Assembly (NCBI RefSeq): GCF_900188175.1
Contig: NZ_FZOQ01000003.1
Span: 282,623-346,622 of the forward strand
DNA: 64,000 bases
DNA from: Pontibacter ummariensis
Lineage (GTDB): Bacteria; Bacteroidota; Bacteroidia; Cytophagales; Hymenobacteraceae
Direction: 5' to 3'
The notes beneath the pieces are model-generated. The model saw only the letters and a list, made by a program, of their open reading frames with translations, made no database searches and had not been told where the DNA came from. Positions 52,890 through 62,158 of the stretch are shown here, one piece after another; the stretch's first letter is position 1; each line of letters starts with the position of its first letter. The position numbers were made by a program, and so were the translations under genes.

Positions 52890-54872
52890 ATGAAATATAA
52901 ATACACACCCATATGCCTAGTAGTGGCAGCGATGTTAGGTTTAGGTCCTGTGGCCAAAGGCCAGTCGCCACTAAAGAAAGCAAATAGTTATTACAACAAC
53001 CAGGAGTTTGCCCTGGCCCTGGCGAACTACCAGGAGGCTGTGCAGAAACGTCAGCCTGATCTAGAAACAGCAAAGCGCATTGCCGATGCTTACCGTCAAA
53101 CGCAGCAGAGCCAGCAGGCGGAAGACTGGTTTGCAAAGGTAGTGGCGATGGAAGGCCGAGAGCCAATCAACCTGTACTATTATGCAGAGGCGCTAAGACA
53201 AAACGGCAAGTACAAAGAGGCAAAAGAGCAGTACATGCTGTGGGGCGAGGAGATGCCGGAGAAAACAGAGCAGGCACAGGCCTTGATGGAGGCGGTTGAC
53301 AAGGCAGCGAAGTGGAAAAGCAAAGCTGCCATAGCCAAAGTTGAGCCTCTGAAAGGCATTAACACAGCCGACTATGCAGAGCTTAGCCCTATTATGTACA
53401 ATAACAGCCTTCTCTTTACTTCTGACAGAGGGGTGCCGGCCCAAAAGAGGGAAAAGGTAAAGGTGTATGGCTGGACAGGACGCCCTTACTTACAGTTGTT
53501 CACAGCACAGCAGGATAAGGACGGCAACTGGACAAATACAGTAGCCTTGCAGGAAACTGTCAATGCCGGTTACCACAATGCCACTGCCGCTGTAGCAGAA
53601 GACGGGCAAAAGATCTACTTTACCCGCACAAACATGGTAGTGGACGAGAGCGGAAACCCAGACCCGACCAGTTGGGTTGAAAGCAAAGCATTGGAAGGCC
53701 ACATCAACCGCTTGGAGATCTACTCAGCTGAAAAGCAGGGAGGAAACTGGACGAACATTCAGCCTTTCGCTTATAACAAGGTAGACGCTTACTCTGTTGG
53801 TCATCCGGCCTTATCGGCCGACGGAAAAGTGCTTTACTTTGCATCTGATATGCCAGGAAGCCTGGGAGACACGGACATCTTCTACTCTGTTCGTCAGGCA
53901 GACGGTAGCTGGGGAAAACCTGTTAACGCAGGACCAGTGGTAAATACTGCTGCGCGTGAAAGCTTCCCTTATGTAGATGCTGAAGGCAAACTTTTCTTTG
54001 CCTCAGAAGGCCACCCAGGGATGGGGGGAATGGACATCTTCTCCGCTGAAGGGCAGCAAGGCAACTGGAGAGCTGTTAAAAACCTTGGTTACCCGGTTAA
54101 CTCTTCTAAGAACGACTACGGCATCATGTTCTCAAAGCCAGGAAAGAAAGGTTTCTTGTCCTCTAACCGTGACTCAAACAACGGAACAGAAGATATCTAC
54201 AGCTTTGAGATCCTGAAGCAACCTGTTGTTCTTGCGATTACAACCATAGAGCGTAAGCAAAACGAGAAGAAGCAGACAGTGCAGGAGGCCCTGCCGCAGA
54301 CACGCATCGTAGTAACTGAGAAGTCATCCACTGACTCTACCGTACTTGTTACAGACAGAGCGGGTAAATATTACCTGGATGCACGCAAGGGGGATACTTA
54401 CACGTTCAACAGCACGAGAGAAGGCTACCTGAAGATGGGATTATCTAAGGACATACCTTCAGCAGCCCCTGACACAGTGGAAGTAGCATTACTGTTCGAT
54501 AAAAACGAGCTGGAAAAAGCGATTGTTCTGGATAATATCTACTATGACCTGGACAAGTGGGCTATCCGCTCGGACGCTGCGAAAGAGTTAGACAAGCTGG
54601 TGGTGCTGTTGAAAAACAACCCGAGCATAGAGATAGAGATGAGCTCACACACTGATAGCCGTGAGAGCTTGAACTATAACCAGCAACTGTCGGAGAAGAG
54701 AGCTAAAGCTGCCGTTGATTACCTTGTTTCTAAAGGAATAAACAGAAGCAGGCTGACAGCTAAAGGTTACGGCAAAACAAGACTGGTGAATAGTTGTGCT
54801 ACCGGAGTGAAGTGCTCCGAGGCAGAACACCAGTTGAACCGCCGTACTGAGTTCACTATTAAGAAGAACTAA
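52890..54872 (+). CDS. OmpA-family protein with TPR and PD40 propeller (PorE-like)
   Basis: A 660-residue envelope protein. After the signal peptide (about 1-24) there is a TPR-like helical part (about 28-145: KKANSYYNNQEFALALANYQEA), a PD40/WD40-like beta-propeller (about 160-430: LSPIMYNNSLLFTSDRG, LSADGKVLYFASDMPG, YVDAEGKLFFASEG), a short beta-sandwich (about 440-530) and a C-terminal OmpA domain (about 545-660) with NIYYDLDKWAIRSDAAKELD and SSHTDSRESLNYN, which binds peptidoglycan. This order matches PorE, which links the T9SS to the cell wall. It is 18 bases after the PorP/SprF gene and ends the operon. Confidence 0.92.
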   Translation: MKYKYTPICLVVAAMLGLGPVAKGQSPLKKANSYYNNQEFALALANYQEAVQKRQPDLETAKRIADAYRQTQQSQQAEDWFAKVVAMEGREPINLYYYAEALRQNGKYKEAKEQYMLWGEEMPEKTEQAQALMEAVDKAAKWKSKAAIAKVEPLKGINTADYAELSPIMYNNSLLFTSDRGVPAQKREKVKVYGWTGRPYLQLFTAQQDKDGNWTNTVALQETVNAGYHNATAAVAEDGQKIYFTRTNMVVDESGNPDPTSWVESKALEGHINRLEIYSAEKQGGNWTNIQPFAYNKVDAYSVGHPALSADGKVLYFASDMPGSLGDTDIFYSVRQADGSWGKPVNAGPVVNTAARESFPYVDAEGKLFFASEGHPGMGGMDIFSAEGQQGNWRAVKNLGYPVNSSKNDYGIMFSKPGKKGFLSSNRDSNNGTEDIYSFEILKQPVVLAITTIERKQNEKKQTVQEALPQTRIVVTEKSSTDSTVLVTDRAGKYYLDARKGDTYTFNSTREGYLKMGLSKDIPSAAPDTVEVALLFDKNELEKAIVLDNIYYDLDKWAIRSDAAKELDKLVVLLKNNPSIEIEMSSHTDSRESLNYNQQLSEKRAKAAVDYLVSKGINRSRLTAKGYGKTRLVNSCATGVKCSEAEHQLNRRTEFTIKKN

Positions 54873-54895
54873 GTTACAGGCTTATAAGCTTTCAT

Positions 54896-54941
54896 AAAAT
54901 AGAAAGGCTCTGCAGGTTCTGCAGAGCCTTTCTATTTTTAG
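54896..54941 (+). terminator. Terminator of the adhesin operon
   Basis: Perfect 20-base arms at 54896-54915 and 54919-54938 (core AGAAAGGCTCTGCAG) around GTT, followed by T. Confidence 0.93.
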
Positions 54942-54957
54942 GCTGTTCTGGCAGTTT

Positions 54958-54988
54958 TTTGTGCAGACAAACTATAAGGGTAATTTTG
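54958..54988 (+). promoter_or_regulatory. Promoter of the TonB receptor gene
   Basis: TTTG (54958-54961), 19 bases, then TAATTTTG (54981-54988): full consensus, about 80 bases before the ATG at 55069. Confidence 0.75.
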
Positions 54989-55068
54989 AGTAATGGATAG
55001 AGGCAAGCACGCTCACAGCCTCAGTCTTGCTTCGGACCTGGGTCCTAAAAACGTTACATCACACTAAT

Positions 55069-57366
55069 ATGAAATATTTAGTTCGCTTACCGGTTTCCCT
55101 TTTTCTCTTCTTCGTACTGGTGCTCTTACCGGAAGCGCTGATGGCACAGCTGGTGGTAAGCGGGCAAGTGGTTAGTGCCGGCACCGAACAGCCCTTGCAG
55201 GGAGTTACAGTGACGGCCAGCACTGGGGAGCAAACGATCAGTAATGAGCAGGGGCGCTTTAGTTTAGCCGTACCAGCGGCAGCAAGGCACTTAAGGTTCA
55301 GCTCTCTAGGGTACAGGCCGCTAACAGTACCTGTTCCTTTAGCAACACAAGAGATGCATGTGAAACTCTTGCCAGAAGGGGCAAGCCTACAGGAGGTGGT
55401 GATAACGGGTTACGAAACTAACAGGCCGCTGCTTGAAACGGCAGGAGCCTTAAGCCTGATAGAGCAGGAAGTGTTGGATCGCTTTGATCAAAGCTCTATT
55501 GTAAGGGCTGTTAATACAGTGCCGGGTGTACGCATGGAGGAACGCGCCCCTGCCAGTTATCGCCTCTCTATTCGGGGCAGCACGCTGCGCTCCCCTTATG
55601 GGATTCGTAACGTGAAGGTCTATTACGATGGTGTCCCTTTTACAGAGGCGAACGGAACAACGGCTCTTAATTTATTGGATGCCGCGAACATAGGGCGCAT
55701 CGAGGTGCTGAAGGGACCGACAGCCAGTATTTACGGAGCTGGTACAGGCGGTACTGTCTTATTGGAGCCACGCCGGTTTGCATCAGGCGAAAAAGTACTA
55801 GAAGTTGGGACTACAGCAGGTTCCTACGGTTTTAGACGTTATGCCGCTTTGGTAGGTACAGGTACAGAAAATGCAAGTATCATGGTACAATATACCCGTC
55901 AGCAGTATGATGGCTACAGAGAGCAGTCGGCTATTGACCGGGATGTGTTGCTGATTTCCTCTGAGTTCCGCCCCTCAGAAAAGCGGACGGTTGGGATTAA
56001 TGTTCTTTATTCTGACCTGTACTATGAGTTGCCCGGCGGGCTAACGCTTGAGCAGTATGCCGAGAACCCGAGGCAGGCCCGCGGTGGCACCTTCGGGAGC
56101 GTAGCGCAGAATGCCTCGCTGGACCTGGAGGGAATTAACATCGGTTTGAAACAAGCGTACAAGTTCAGCGACAGCTTCCGGAACAACCTTGCCCTCTACG
56201 GCCTGCACAAGTTTAAGGACAACCCTTTTAACACAGACTATGAACGTAACACGAACCAGGAGTTTGGGGGCCGTACCAGCTTTGTTTACAATACAAATTT
56301 AGGAAGTGTAGGAGCCATTTTTACGGTGGGGGCTGAGTTTCAGAGAGGCTTTGAAGTTGCCCGAACCTATAACAACAATGGCGGAGAACCCGGGGCTTTG
56401 CGAACAGATGATGAGGTAGTTGCTAAAACAGGTTTTGTATTTGCCCAAACAGAGCTAGAGCTACCTGCTGATTTTATTGCCACTGCTGCTATTAGCCTGA
56501 ATGACACACGCTATGAAATAACCCGCCTGCACCAGATTCCTAGTGGTGGGATTTACCAGTATAACAGGAATTTTGAAGCAGTGCTCTCTCCGAGGGTGGC
56601 TTTGCTAAAGAAACTTACGGAGAAAGTATCGGCCTACGCCAGCGTCAGTTCAGGTTTTTCCCCTCCAACGGAAGAAGAGATCCTGACATCAGATGGGAGC
56701 CTGAACGATGACCTGGAGGCAGAAAAGGGAACGAACTACGAACTGGGCATCCGCGGCTTCGCACTGGCAGATAAGTTTAGCTTTGATGTAGTGGCTTTCT
56801 ACTTCCGGTTAAAGGAAACGATTGTGAGCCGGCAGGACGTATCGAGCGTGGCCGTTTTCAGAAACGTGGGCTCTACAGATCAGAAGGGCTTGGAGGTAAG
56901 CCTGGGCTATACTGTTCTGGATGAGCCTGAGCAGGTACTAAACCTTGTAAAAGCATGGGGCAGTTATACCTACAGCCATTTCCGGTTTGACGATTACCAA
57001 AAAGATGAGACCGATCTTTCGGGTAATGCATTAACAGGTGCTGCCCCTAACATGGCTACCGTAGGTTTAGACCTAAATACCAAACCGGGCTTTTACCTGC
57101 GTACTACGGCCAACTATGTTGATGAAATCCCCCTGGATGATGAGAACACAGTGTATGCCGACAGCTATATAGTGTTGGGCGCAAGAACCGGTTTCCGGCA
57201 TCAACTATGGCAGCGATTAGGGCTAGAGGTATTTGCCGGAGTAGATAACCTGACAGATGAAAAGTATAGCTTGGGCAATGACCTGAATGCCTTTGGGGGG
57301 CGCTTTTTTCAACCTGCCCCGGCTCGGAACTACTATGGTGGCTTGAACCTGGGTTACAACTTTTAA
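55069..57366 (+). CDS. TonB-dependent outer-membrane receptor
   Basis: A 765-residue active-transport receptor. After the signal peptide (LPVSLFLFFVLVLLPEALMAQ), residues about 25-110 form the carboxypeptidase-like regulatory domain (VSGQVVSAGTEQPLQGVTV). The plug domain follows (about 115-240: QEVVITGYETNRPLLETAG, and GPTASIYGAGTGGTVLLEP), then a 22-strand-type barrel ending in GGLNLGYNF. The frame is open from 55027, but the ATG at 55069 gives the normal start. The plug is of the FecA/iron-siderophore style, but the ligand cannot be given. A full promoter lies upstream and a terminator follows. Confidence 0.93.
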   Translation: MKYLVRLPVSLFLFFVLVLLPEALMAQLVVSGQVVSAGTEQPLQGVTVTASTGEQTISNEQGRFSLAVPAAARHLRFSSLGYRPLTVPVPLATQEMHVKLLPEGASLQEVVITGYETNRPLLETAGALSLIEQEVLDRFDQSSIVRAVNTVPGVRMEERAPASYRLSIRGSTLRSPYGIRNVKVYYDGVPFTEANGTTALNLLDAANIGRIEVLKGPTASIYGAGTGGTVLLEPRRFASGEKVLEVGTTAGSYGFRRYAALVGTGTENASIMVQYTRQQYDGYREQSAIDRDVLLISSEFRPSEKRTVGINVLYSDLYYELPGGLTLEQYAENPRQARGGTFGSVAQNASLDLEGINIGLKQAYKFSDSFRNNLALYGLHKFKDNPFNTDYERNTNQEFGGRTSFVYNTNLGSVGAIFTVGAEFQRGFEVARTYNNNGGEPGALRTDDEVVAKTGFVFAQTELELPADFIATAAISLNDTRYEITRLHQIPSGGIYQYNRNFEAVLSPRVALLKKLTEKVSAYASVSSGFSPPTEEEILTSDGSLNDDLEAEKGTNYELGIRGFALADKFSFDVVAFYFRLKETIVSRQDVSSVAVFRNVGSTDQKGLEVSLGYTVLDEPEQVLNLVKAWGSYTYSHFRFDDYQKDETDLSGNALTGAAPNMATVGLDLNTKPGFYLRTTANYVDEIPLDDENTVYADSYIVLGARTGFRHQLWQRLGLEVFAGVDNLTDEKYSLGNDLNAFGGRFFQPAPARNYYGGLNLGYNF

Positions 57367-57403
57367 GGGTGATAATCGAAGCAGGCACAACTTTTACAGG
57401 CTA

Positions 57404-57448
57404 ACATAAAGCGGCAGCGATCGAGTTATCGCTGCCGCTTTATGTTTT
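57404..57448. terminator. Terminator after the TonB receptor gene
   Basis: Perfect 18-base arms at 57404-57421 and 57428-57445 (core AAGCGGCAGCGAT) with a 6-base loop, then TTT. It also lies just beyond the end of the convergent DUF4136 gene. Confidence 0.92.
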
Positions 57449-57460
57449 AAAAGGTCAAGT

Positions 57461-58081
57461 TTAACGGGTAATGTCAGGTGTTGGGGGGAAGCGGGCCATA
57501 ATGTCTGCTACTACCATATTCAAATACCCTTCGTTCATGTCTGCAGGGTCTACAGTTGCTTCTGACCAGCCCCGCCAGATCAGTTCCTTTGTTACAGGGT
57601 CTATCACGTCAACAATGATAGAGCCCACCTGGTAATCACGTATATTCCGGGCGCTGGCGAGGTTCGTGTAGTCATAGCGGTAGCGGTAGCCATACCAGTA
57701 GCCATAGCTGGGCGGAAAAGTGTTGTCTTCAACGGCACGTTGCCCGTCGTCTACCCTCACATCATAAGCCAGTAGTACATCGGGTATTTCTTCGCCACCC
57801 GTAGGGTTCAGGCCTTCCTTAACCAAAGCACTGGAAACAGCTTCCCTTATGCGGCGGTCCCACAAAGTATTGTAGAAAGGGCCCACCTCTCCCTCAATGG
57901 GGGATGGAACTTCCGGCTCTATCCAGGCATAAGTACGAAACTGCCTGTAGTTAATCGACGGGTCAAAAATGTACTCTGTATCAGCCAGCGGGAATCTTGT
58001 ACAGCTACTTAACGGAAGTAACAGCATGCTAAAGATAAGTAGCGGGAGAGTGCCAAAGGGCCTTAGTTTCTTGTGCTTCAT
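57461..58081 (-). CDS. DUF4136 lipoprotein, copy A
   Basis: A 206-residue lipoprotein. The ATG at 58081 gives a lipoprotein signal ending in LLLPLSSC; the frame is open further upstream to 58171 without support. The DUF4136 fold is seen in FDPSINYRQFRTYAWIEP, PDVLLAYDVRVDD and the end VDVIDPVTKELIWRGWSEA. A glycine/tyrosine-rich loop (YGYWYGYRYRYDY) is present. Function unknown. It is a paralogue of the next gene upstream and separated from it by a terminator. Confidence 0.88.
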   Translation of the reverse strand: MKHKKLRPFGTLPLLIFSMLLLPLSSCTRFPLADTEYIFDPSINYRQFRTYAWIEPEVPSPIEGEVGPFYNTLWDRRIREAVSSALVKEGLNPTGGEEIPDVLLAYDVRVDDGQRAVEDNTFPPSYGYWYGYRYRYDYTNLASARNIRDYQVGSIIVDVIDPVTKELIWRGWSEATVDPADMNEGYLNMVVADIMARFPPTPDITR

Positions 58082-58149
58082 GTACGATAGATTGCTTTGT
58101 ACAAGGTATACGGGGGAACATGAATGACGATTAGAGGGAGGCAAAACAG

Positions 58150-58182
58150 AAAGCCATACGTTCATTTGCAACGTATGGCTTT
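58150..58182 (-). terminator. Terminator between the two DUF4136 genes
   Basis: Perfect 13-base arms AAAGCCATACGTT (58150-58162) and AACGTATGGCTTT (58170-58182), 7-base loop; the minus strand continues CTGTTTTGC. Confidence 0.82.
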
Positions 58183-58208
58183 CTCATCTTGGTTAGAGGC
58201 GTACCAGC

Positions 58209-58808
58209 TTAATTGTTCTTGGGAGGATATTCTTCCAGCACTTCTGATATGATCTGGTTAATCGTTTCCTGGCTAATGTTGCCTGTCATGTCCACGACAG
58301 CTTCGCCTACCCCGCGCCATACCAGTTCGTTGGTTTCCGCATTTACCAGGTCTACCACCACTGTTCCTTCCTTGTATTGGTTAATGGTACGGTAGGCAGT
58401 TGGAAAATTGTTGAAACCATAATTATAGCGATAGCCATACCAATAGCTGTAGCCATAGCCAAAGCCTGGGGCAAAGGCATAATTAGTGTTCACGTTTGTT
58501 TCTGTATCAACTGATACATCGTAGGCCACTTTTAAATCTGGATTCGTAGCGTCATAGGTCAGTCCTTCTTGTGCTGACAGCGTCTGCCTGATAGCGGACT
58601 TCAGGTATTGATCTAGCAAAGTGTTATAGTTACCGGCGGCTATATCCTGCTCTGCGGCTGGGTTTTCCTGATAAAAGCCGAAGGTCTGAAACTCACTAAA
58701 GTTTGCTGTAGGGTCATAGTTTACAGTTTCAGTAACGGCACAGCCTGTTAACAGCATAAAGCAGAAGGCCGATAAGAGTACTGTAATCTTGTTTTTGGTT
58801 CGATTCAT
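58209..58808 (-). CDS. DUF4136 lipoprotein, copy B
   Basis: A 199-residue lipoprotein. The ATG at 58808 gives NRTKNKITVLLSAFCFMLLTGC with the lipidated Cys near residue 22. The DUF4136 pattern is clear (YDPTANFSEFQTFGFYQ, LKVAYDVSVDTETN, VVDLVNAETNELVWRGVGEA), with the loop GYGYSYWYGYRYNYG. It is a tandem paralogue of copy A, with the same order of blocks but limited identity outside them, so the duplication is not recent. Function unknown. Confidence 0.88.
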   Translation of the reverse strand: MNRTKNKITVLLSAFCFMLLTGCAVTETVNYDPTANFSEFQTFGFYQENPAAEQDIAAGNYNTLLDQYLKSAIRQTLSAQEGLTYDATNPDLKVAYDVSVDTETNVNTNYAFAPGFGYGYSYWYGYRYNYGFNNFPTAYRTINQYKEGTVVVDLVNAETNELVWRGVGEAVVDMTGNISQETINQIISEVLEEYPPKNN

Positions 58809-58926
58809 AGCTTGTTGGTTTATGATTAATATGTACATGTAGTCATGTATACGGAAGAGGTAGCCACATAGGGTACAAGGGGCTTAAGCTTTGGCGAATA
58901 AACGACAGTAGGGTGGCAAGCATAAA

Positions 58927-58955
58927 AAAAGCCTGACCGGAGCGGCCAGGCTTTT
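58927..58955 (-). terminator. Terminator after gcvP
   Basis: AAAAGCCTG-CCG pairs with CGG-CAGGCTTTT (58927-58939 and 58943-58955) with one A/C mismatch; the minus strand continues with T. Confidence 0.82.
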
Positions 58956-58972
58956 CTTTATCGTTAGGTAAC

Positions 58973-61891
58973 CTATCCTACAGCTACCACTTCGTTACTA
59001 CTTTCATTGTATGCTTCTGTCGGAGCGCAAGAGCAGATCAGGTTACGGTCTCCGTACGCGCTATCGATACGGCTAACTGTTGGCCATACTTTGTTATCGC
59101 GTAGGTACGCCATTGGGAATACCGCTTTCTCTCGTGAGTAAGGACGCTCCCAGTTCTCTACCATCACCACCTTGGCTGTGTGCGGTGCATTCTTCAGCAC
59201 GTTGTTTTTCTGGTCGGCTTTGCCTTCCTCTATCTCACGGATCTCTTCACGGATGGAGATCATCACATCGCAGAATCTATCCAGTTCTTCCTGTGCTTCT
59301 GACTCTGTTGGCTCTACCATCAGGGTGCCGGCAACCGGGAACGACACAGTTGGAGCGTGGAAGCCGTAGTCCATCAGGCGCTTGGCGATATCTTCTACCT
59401 CCACGCCTGCTTTCTTGAAGCCTCGGCAATCCAGGATCATCTCGTGTGCACAACGTCCGTTCTTACCAACATACAGCACCGGATAGTGTTTCTCCAGGCG
59501 GGCCTTAATGTAATTGGCGTTCAGGATAGCCACTTTCGTTGCCTCTGTCAGACCTTCGCCACCCATCATGGCGATATAAGCATAAGAGATCGGCAGGATA
59601 GAAGCAGAACCCCAAGGTGCTGCAGAAACCGCATTGATAGCGTTATCTCCGCCAGTCTTCACGACGGCGTGTCCTGGCAGGAACGGTACCAGGTCTGCTA
59701 CCACACCGATTGGGCCAACACCTGGTCCACCACCACCGTGAGGGATACAGAAGGTTTTGTGCAGGTTCAGGTGGCAAACGTCGGCACCAATAGTAGCCGG
59801 AGAAGTCAGGCCTACCTGTGCGTTCATGTTTGCGCCGTCCATGTACACGCGTCCACCGTTATCGTGGATGATCTGGCAAACCTCGATGATGCTCTCCTCA
59901 TACACGCCATGCGTAGACGGGTAAGTTACCATTAGGCAAGACAACTGGTCTTTGTACTGCTCTGCTTTCGCGCGTAGGTCAGCTACGTCGATGTTACCTT
60001 TCTCATCACATTTCACGATCACCACCTTCATGCCGGCCATTACAGCAGAAGCTGGATTGGTACCGTGTGCAGAAGAAGGAATCAGGGACACGTTTCTGTG
60101 CCCTTCGCCGCGTGACTCGTGGTAAGCGCGGATCACCATCAGGCCAGCGTACTCGCCCTGTGCACCAGAATTTGGCTGCAGCGATACGCCGTCAAAACCA
60201 GTTACCTCGCACAGCCAGCTTTCCAGGTCAGTGAAAATCTGCTTATAGCCTTGTGTCTGGTCAGCAGGGGCAAAAGGATGCAGTTGCCCAATCTCTGGCC
60301 AAGTTACCGGAATCATCTCGGCCGTGGCATTCAGCTTCATGGTACAAGACCCTAAAGAGATCATGGAGTGCACAAGTGAAATATCTTTGTTCTCCAGGCG
60401 CTTCATGTAACGCAGTATCTCGTGCTCCGAGTGGTGCTCGTTAAACACTTCGTGCGTTAGGTACTCGCTCTTACGAATCAGACTATCAGTCCATGTAACC
60501 TCTGTTTCTTCTGGCAGCGTGTCGATATCTAGTACATCCCCAGCTTTACCGGCTACTTTTGCAAACACGGCAAGGATATCTTTCACGTCCTGCAGGTCGG
60601 TGTTTTGGTTAAGAGAGATACCGATGTTCGTATTGTTGAAGTAGCGGAAGTTGATGCCGGCAGCCTCTGCCTCTTGGCGGATCGCCTGCTGCAGGTCGGC
60701 GCTCTCCACAGCTATCCTCAGCGTGTCGAAGTAGTGTTCGTTCTGCTGCGCAAAGCCCAATGCCTTCAGGCCTTTCTCCAGCTGCTGTGTCAGGGCGTAT
60801 GTGTTTAGGCCGATATACTTCAGACGGCGTGGACCGTGGTACACGGCATACATACCGGCAATAACGGCTAATAATACCTGAGCCGTACAGATGTTAGAAG
60901 TTGCTTTTTCGCGACGGATGTGCTGCTCGCGGGTCTGCAGGGCCATACGGTACGCTTTGTTACCCTCGGCGTCCACTGAAACACCAATGATACGGCCAGG
61001 AATCACGCGCTTAAAGGCATCGCGCGTAGCGAAATAGCCGGCGTGTGGGCCACCAAAGCCCATTGGTACACCAAAGCGCTGGGTAGTTCCTACCACGGCA
61101 TCAGCCCCCATCTCACCCGGAGGTGTTAATAAGGTCAGGGAAAGGATATCGGCCGCAACGGCAACAAGCATATCCTGCGCGTGCGCCTTTGCGATAAAGT
61201 CAGTATAATCGAAAATGGCACCATCAGCAGCAGGGTACTGTACGATAGCACCAAAAAGGCTTGTGTCTTCCAGGTTTGCTTCCCGGTGGTCGCCGATCAC
61301 CAGTTCAATACCAAGTGGCGTAGCCCGTGTAAGCAGGATATCAATTGTCTGTGGCAGCACTTGCTCTGACACGAAGAAGCGGGAGGCGTTTTTGCGGGAG
61401 CCTTTGCGCTGTGCATAGAACATAGCCATGGCCTCAGCAGCGGCAGTGCCCTCGTCTAACAAGGAGGCATTGGCGATCTCCATGCCGGTCAGCTCCATTA
61501 CCATCGTCTGATAATTGATCAGCGCCTCTAGGCGGCCCTGTGCGATCTCGGCCTGGTATGGTGTATAGGCTGTATACCAGCCCGGGTTCTCCATGATGTT
61601 GCGAAGGATAACCGGCGGTAGAATAGTATCATTGTAACCAAGGCCGATATACGACTTGTACACCTTGTTCTGCTTGGCGATTTGCGAGAACTTGTTCAGG
61701 AAGTCTCTTTCAGAAAGCGCAGCGGGCAAGTTAAGTGGTTTCTTAAGCCGGATAGCGGCAGGTACAGTTTCCTCAATCAGTTGATCCAGCGAGTTTACCC
61801 CTATCGTTGTAAGCATGTCCTGCATTTGCTCTTTGTCGGGGCCATTGTGGCGCTCCTTAAACACATCCGCAGGTTTGGTTTTAAATATCAT
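58973..61891 (-). CDS. gcvP: Glycine dehydrogenase (decarboxylating), single-chain P protein
   Basis: A 972-residue PLP enzyme of the glycine cleavage system. It combines the two halves found as separate subunits in some bacteria. The N-terminal half has [28 protein letters not shown] and [11 protein letters not shown]. The C-terminal half has the PLP lysine near residue 711 in [17 protein letters not shown], with [14 protein letters not shown] just before. Length is normal. The T, H and L proteins are not adjacent. The minus strand has TACTTTTG (61979-61972) and a small hairpin in the leader. Confidence 0.97.
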   Translation of the reverse strand: MIFKTKPADVFKERHNGPDKEQMQDMLTTIGVNSLDQLIEETVPAAIRLKKPLNLPAALSERDFLNKFSQIAKQNKVYKSYIGLGYNDTILPPVILRNIMENPGWYTAYTPYQAEIAQGRLEALINYQTMVMELTGMEIANASLLDEGTAAAEAMAMFYAQRKGSRKNASRFFVSEQVLPQTIDILLTRATPLGIELVIGDHREANLEDTSLFGAIVQYPAADGAIFDYTDFIAKAHAQDMLVAVAADILSLTLLTPPGEMGADAVVGTTQRFGVPMGFGGPHAGYFATRDAFKRVIPGRIIGVSVDAEGNKAYRMALQTREQHIRREKATSNICTAQVLLAVIAGMYAVYHGPRRLKYIGLNTYALTQQLEKGLKALGFAQQNEHYFDTLRIAVESADLQQAIRQEAEAAGINFRYFNNTNIGISLNQNTDLQDVKDILAVFAKVAGKAGDVLDIDTLPEETEVTWTDSLIRKSEYLTHEVFNEHHSEHEILRYMKRLENKDISLVHSMISLGSCTMKLNATAEMIPVTWPEIGQLHPFAPADQTQGYKQIFTDLESWLCEVTGFDGVSLQPNSGAQGEYAGLMVIRAYHESRGEGHRNVSLIPSSAHGTNPASAVMAGMKVVIVKCDEKGNIDVADLRAKAEQYKDQLSCLMVTYPSTHGVYEESIIEVCQIIHDNGGRVYMDGANMNAQVGLTSPATIGADVCHLNLHKTFCIPHGGGGPGVGPIGVVADLVPFLPGHAVVKTGGDNAINAVSAAPWGSASILPISYAYIAMMGGEGLTEATKVAILNANYIKARLEKHYPVLYVGKNGRCAHEMILDCRGFKKAGVEVEDIAKRLMDYGFHAPTVSFPVAGTLMVEPTESEAQEELDRFCDVMISIREEIREIEEGKADQKNNVLKNAPHTAKVVMVENWERPYSREKAVFPMAYLRDNKVWPTVSRIDSAYGDRNLICSCAPTEAYNESSNEVVAVG

Positions 61892-61971
61892 AACGGTTTT
61901 TATTGACTGGGAATTATGGGTTTTAAAAGTTGCCGGAAATCAGCGCAACATCGCTGGTTTCATGTTTTTCA

Positions 61972-61979
61972 CAAAAGTA
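61972..61979 (-). promoter_or_regulatory. -7 box before gcvP
   Basis: The minus strand reads TACTTTTG, matching TAnnTTTG, about 80 bases before the ATG at 61891. No TTG at -33. The leader holds a small stem (AATCAGCG with CGCTGGTT, 61938-61959); no glycine riboswitch pattern was recognised. Confidence 0.4.
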
Positions 61980-62158
61980 ACAGTAATGTTTGGTATATTG
62001 AACCATCAGACTTAAATAGTAAGGTATAAGCCTTTTAAGAGCTGTGCAACAAGCTGCTGACACGAGCGGAGGCGTTTAACCACAAGCAGGGCAATCTGTT
62101 GCTTTTTCTTGTACCCCTAACAAATCTTATTGTCTAACAATTCAAGAAGGTGACCCTT

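Noticed and set aside
61892..62000. Possible glycine riboswitch before gcvP
   Set aside because: Leader is short and only a small hairpin is seen; none of the conserved glycine riboswitch bases were recognised.
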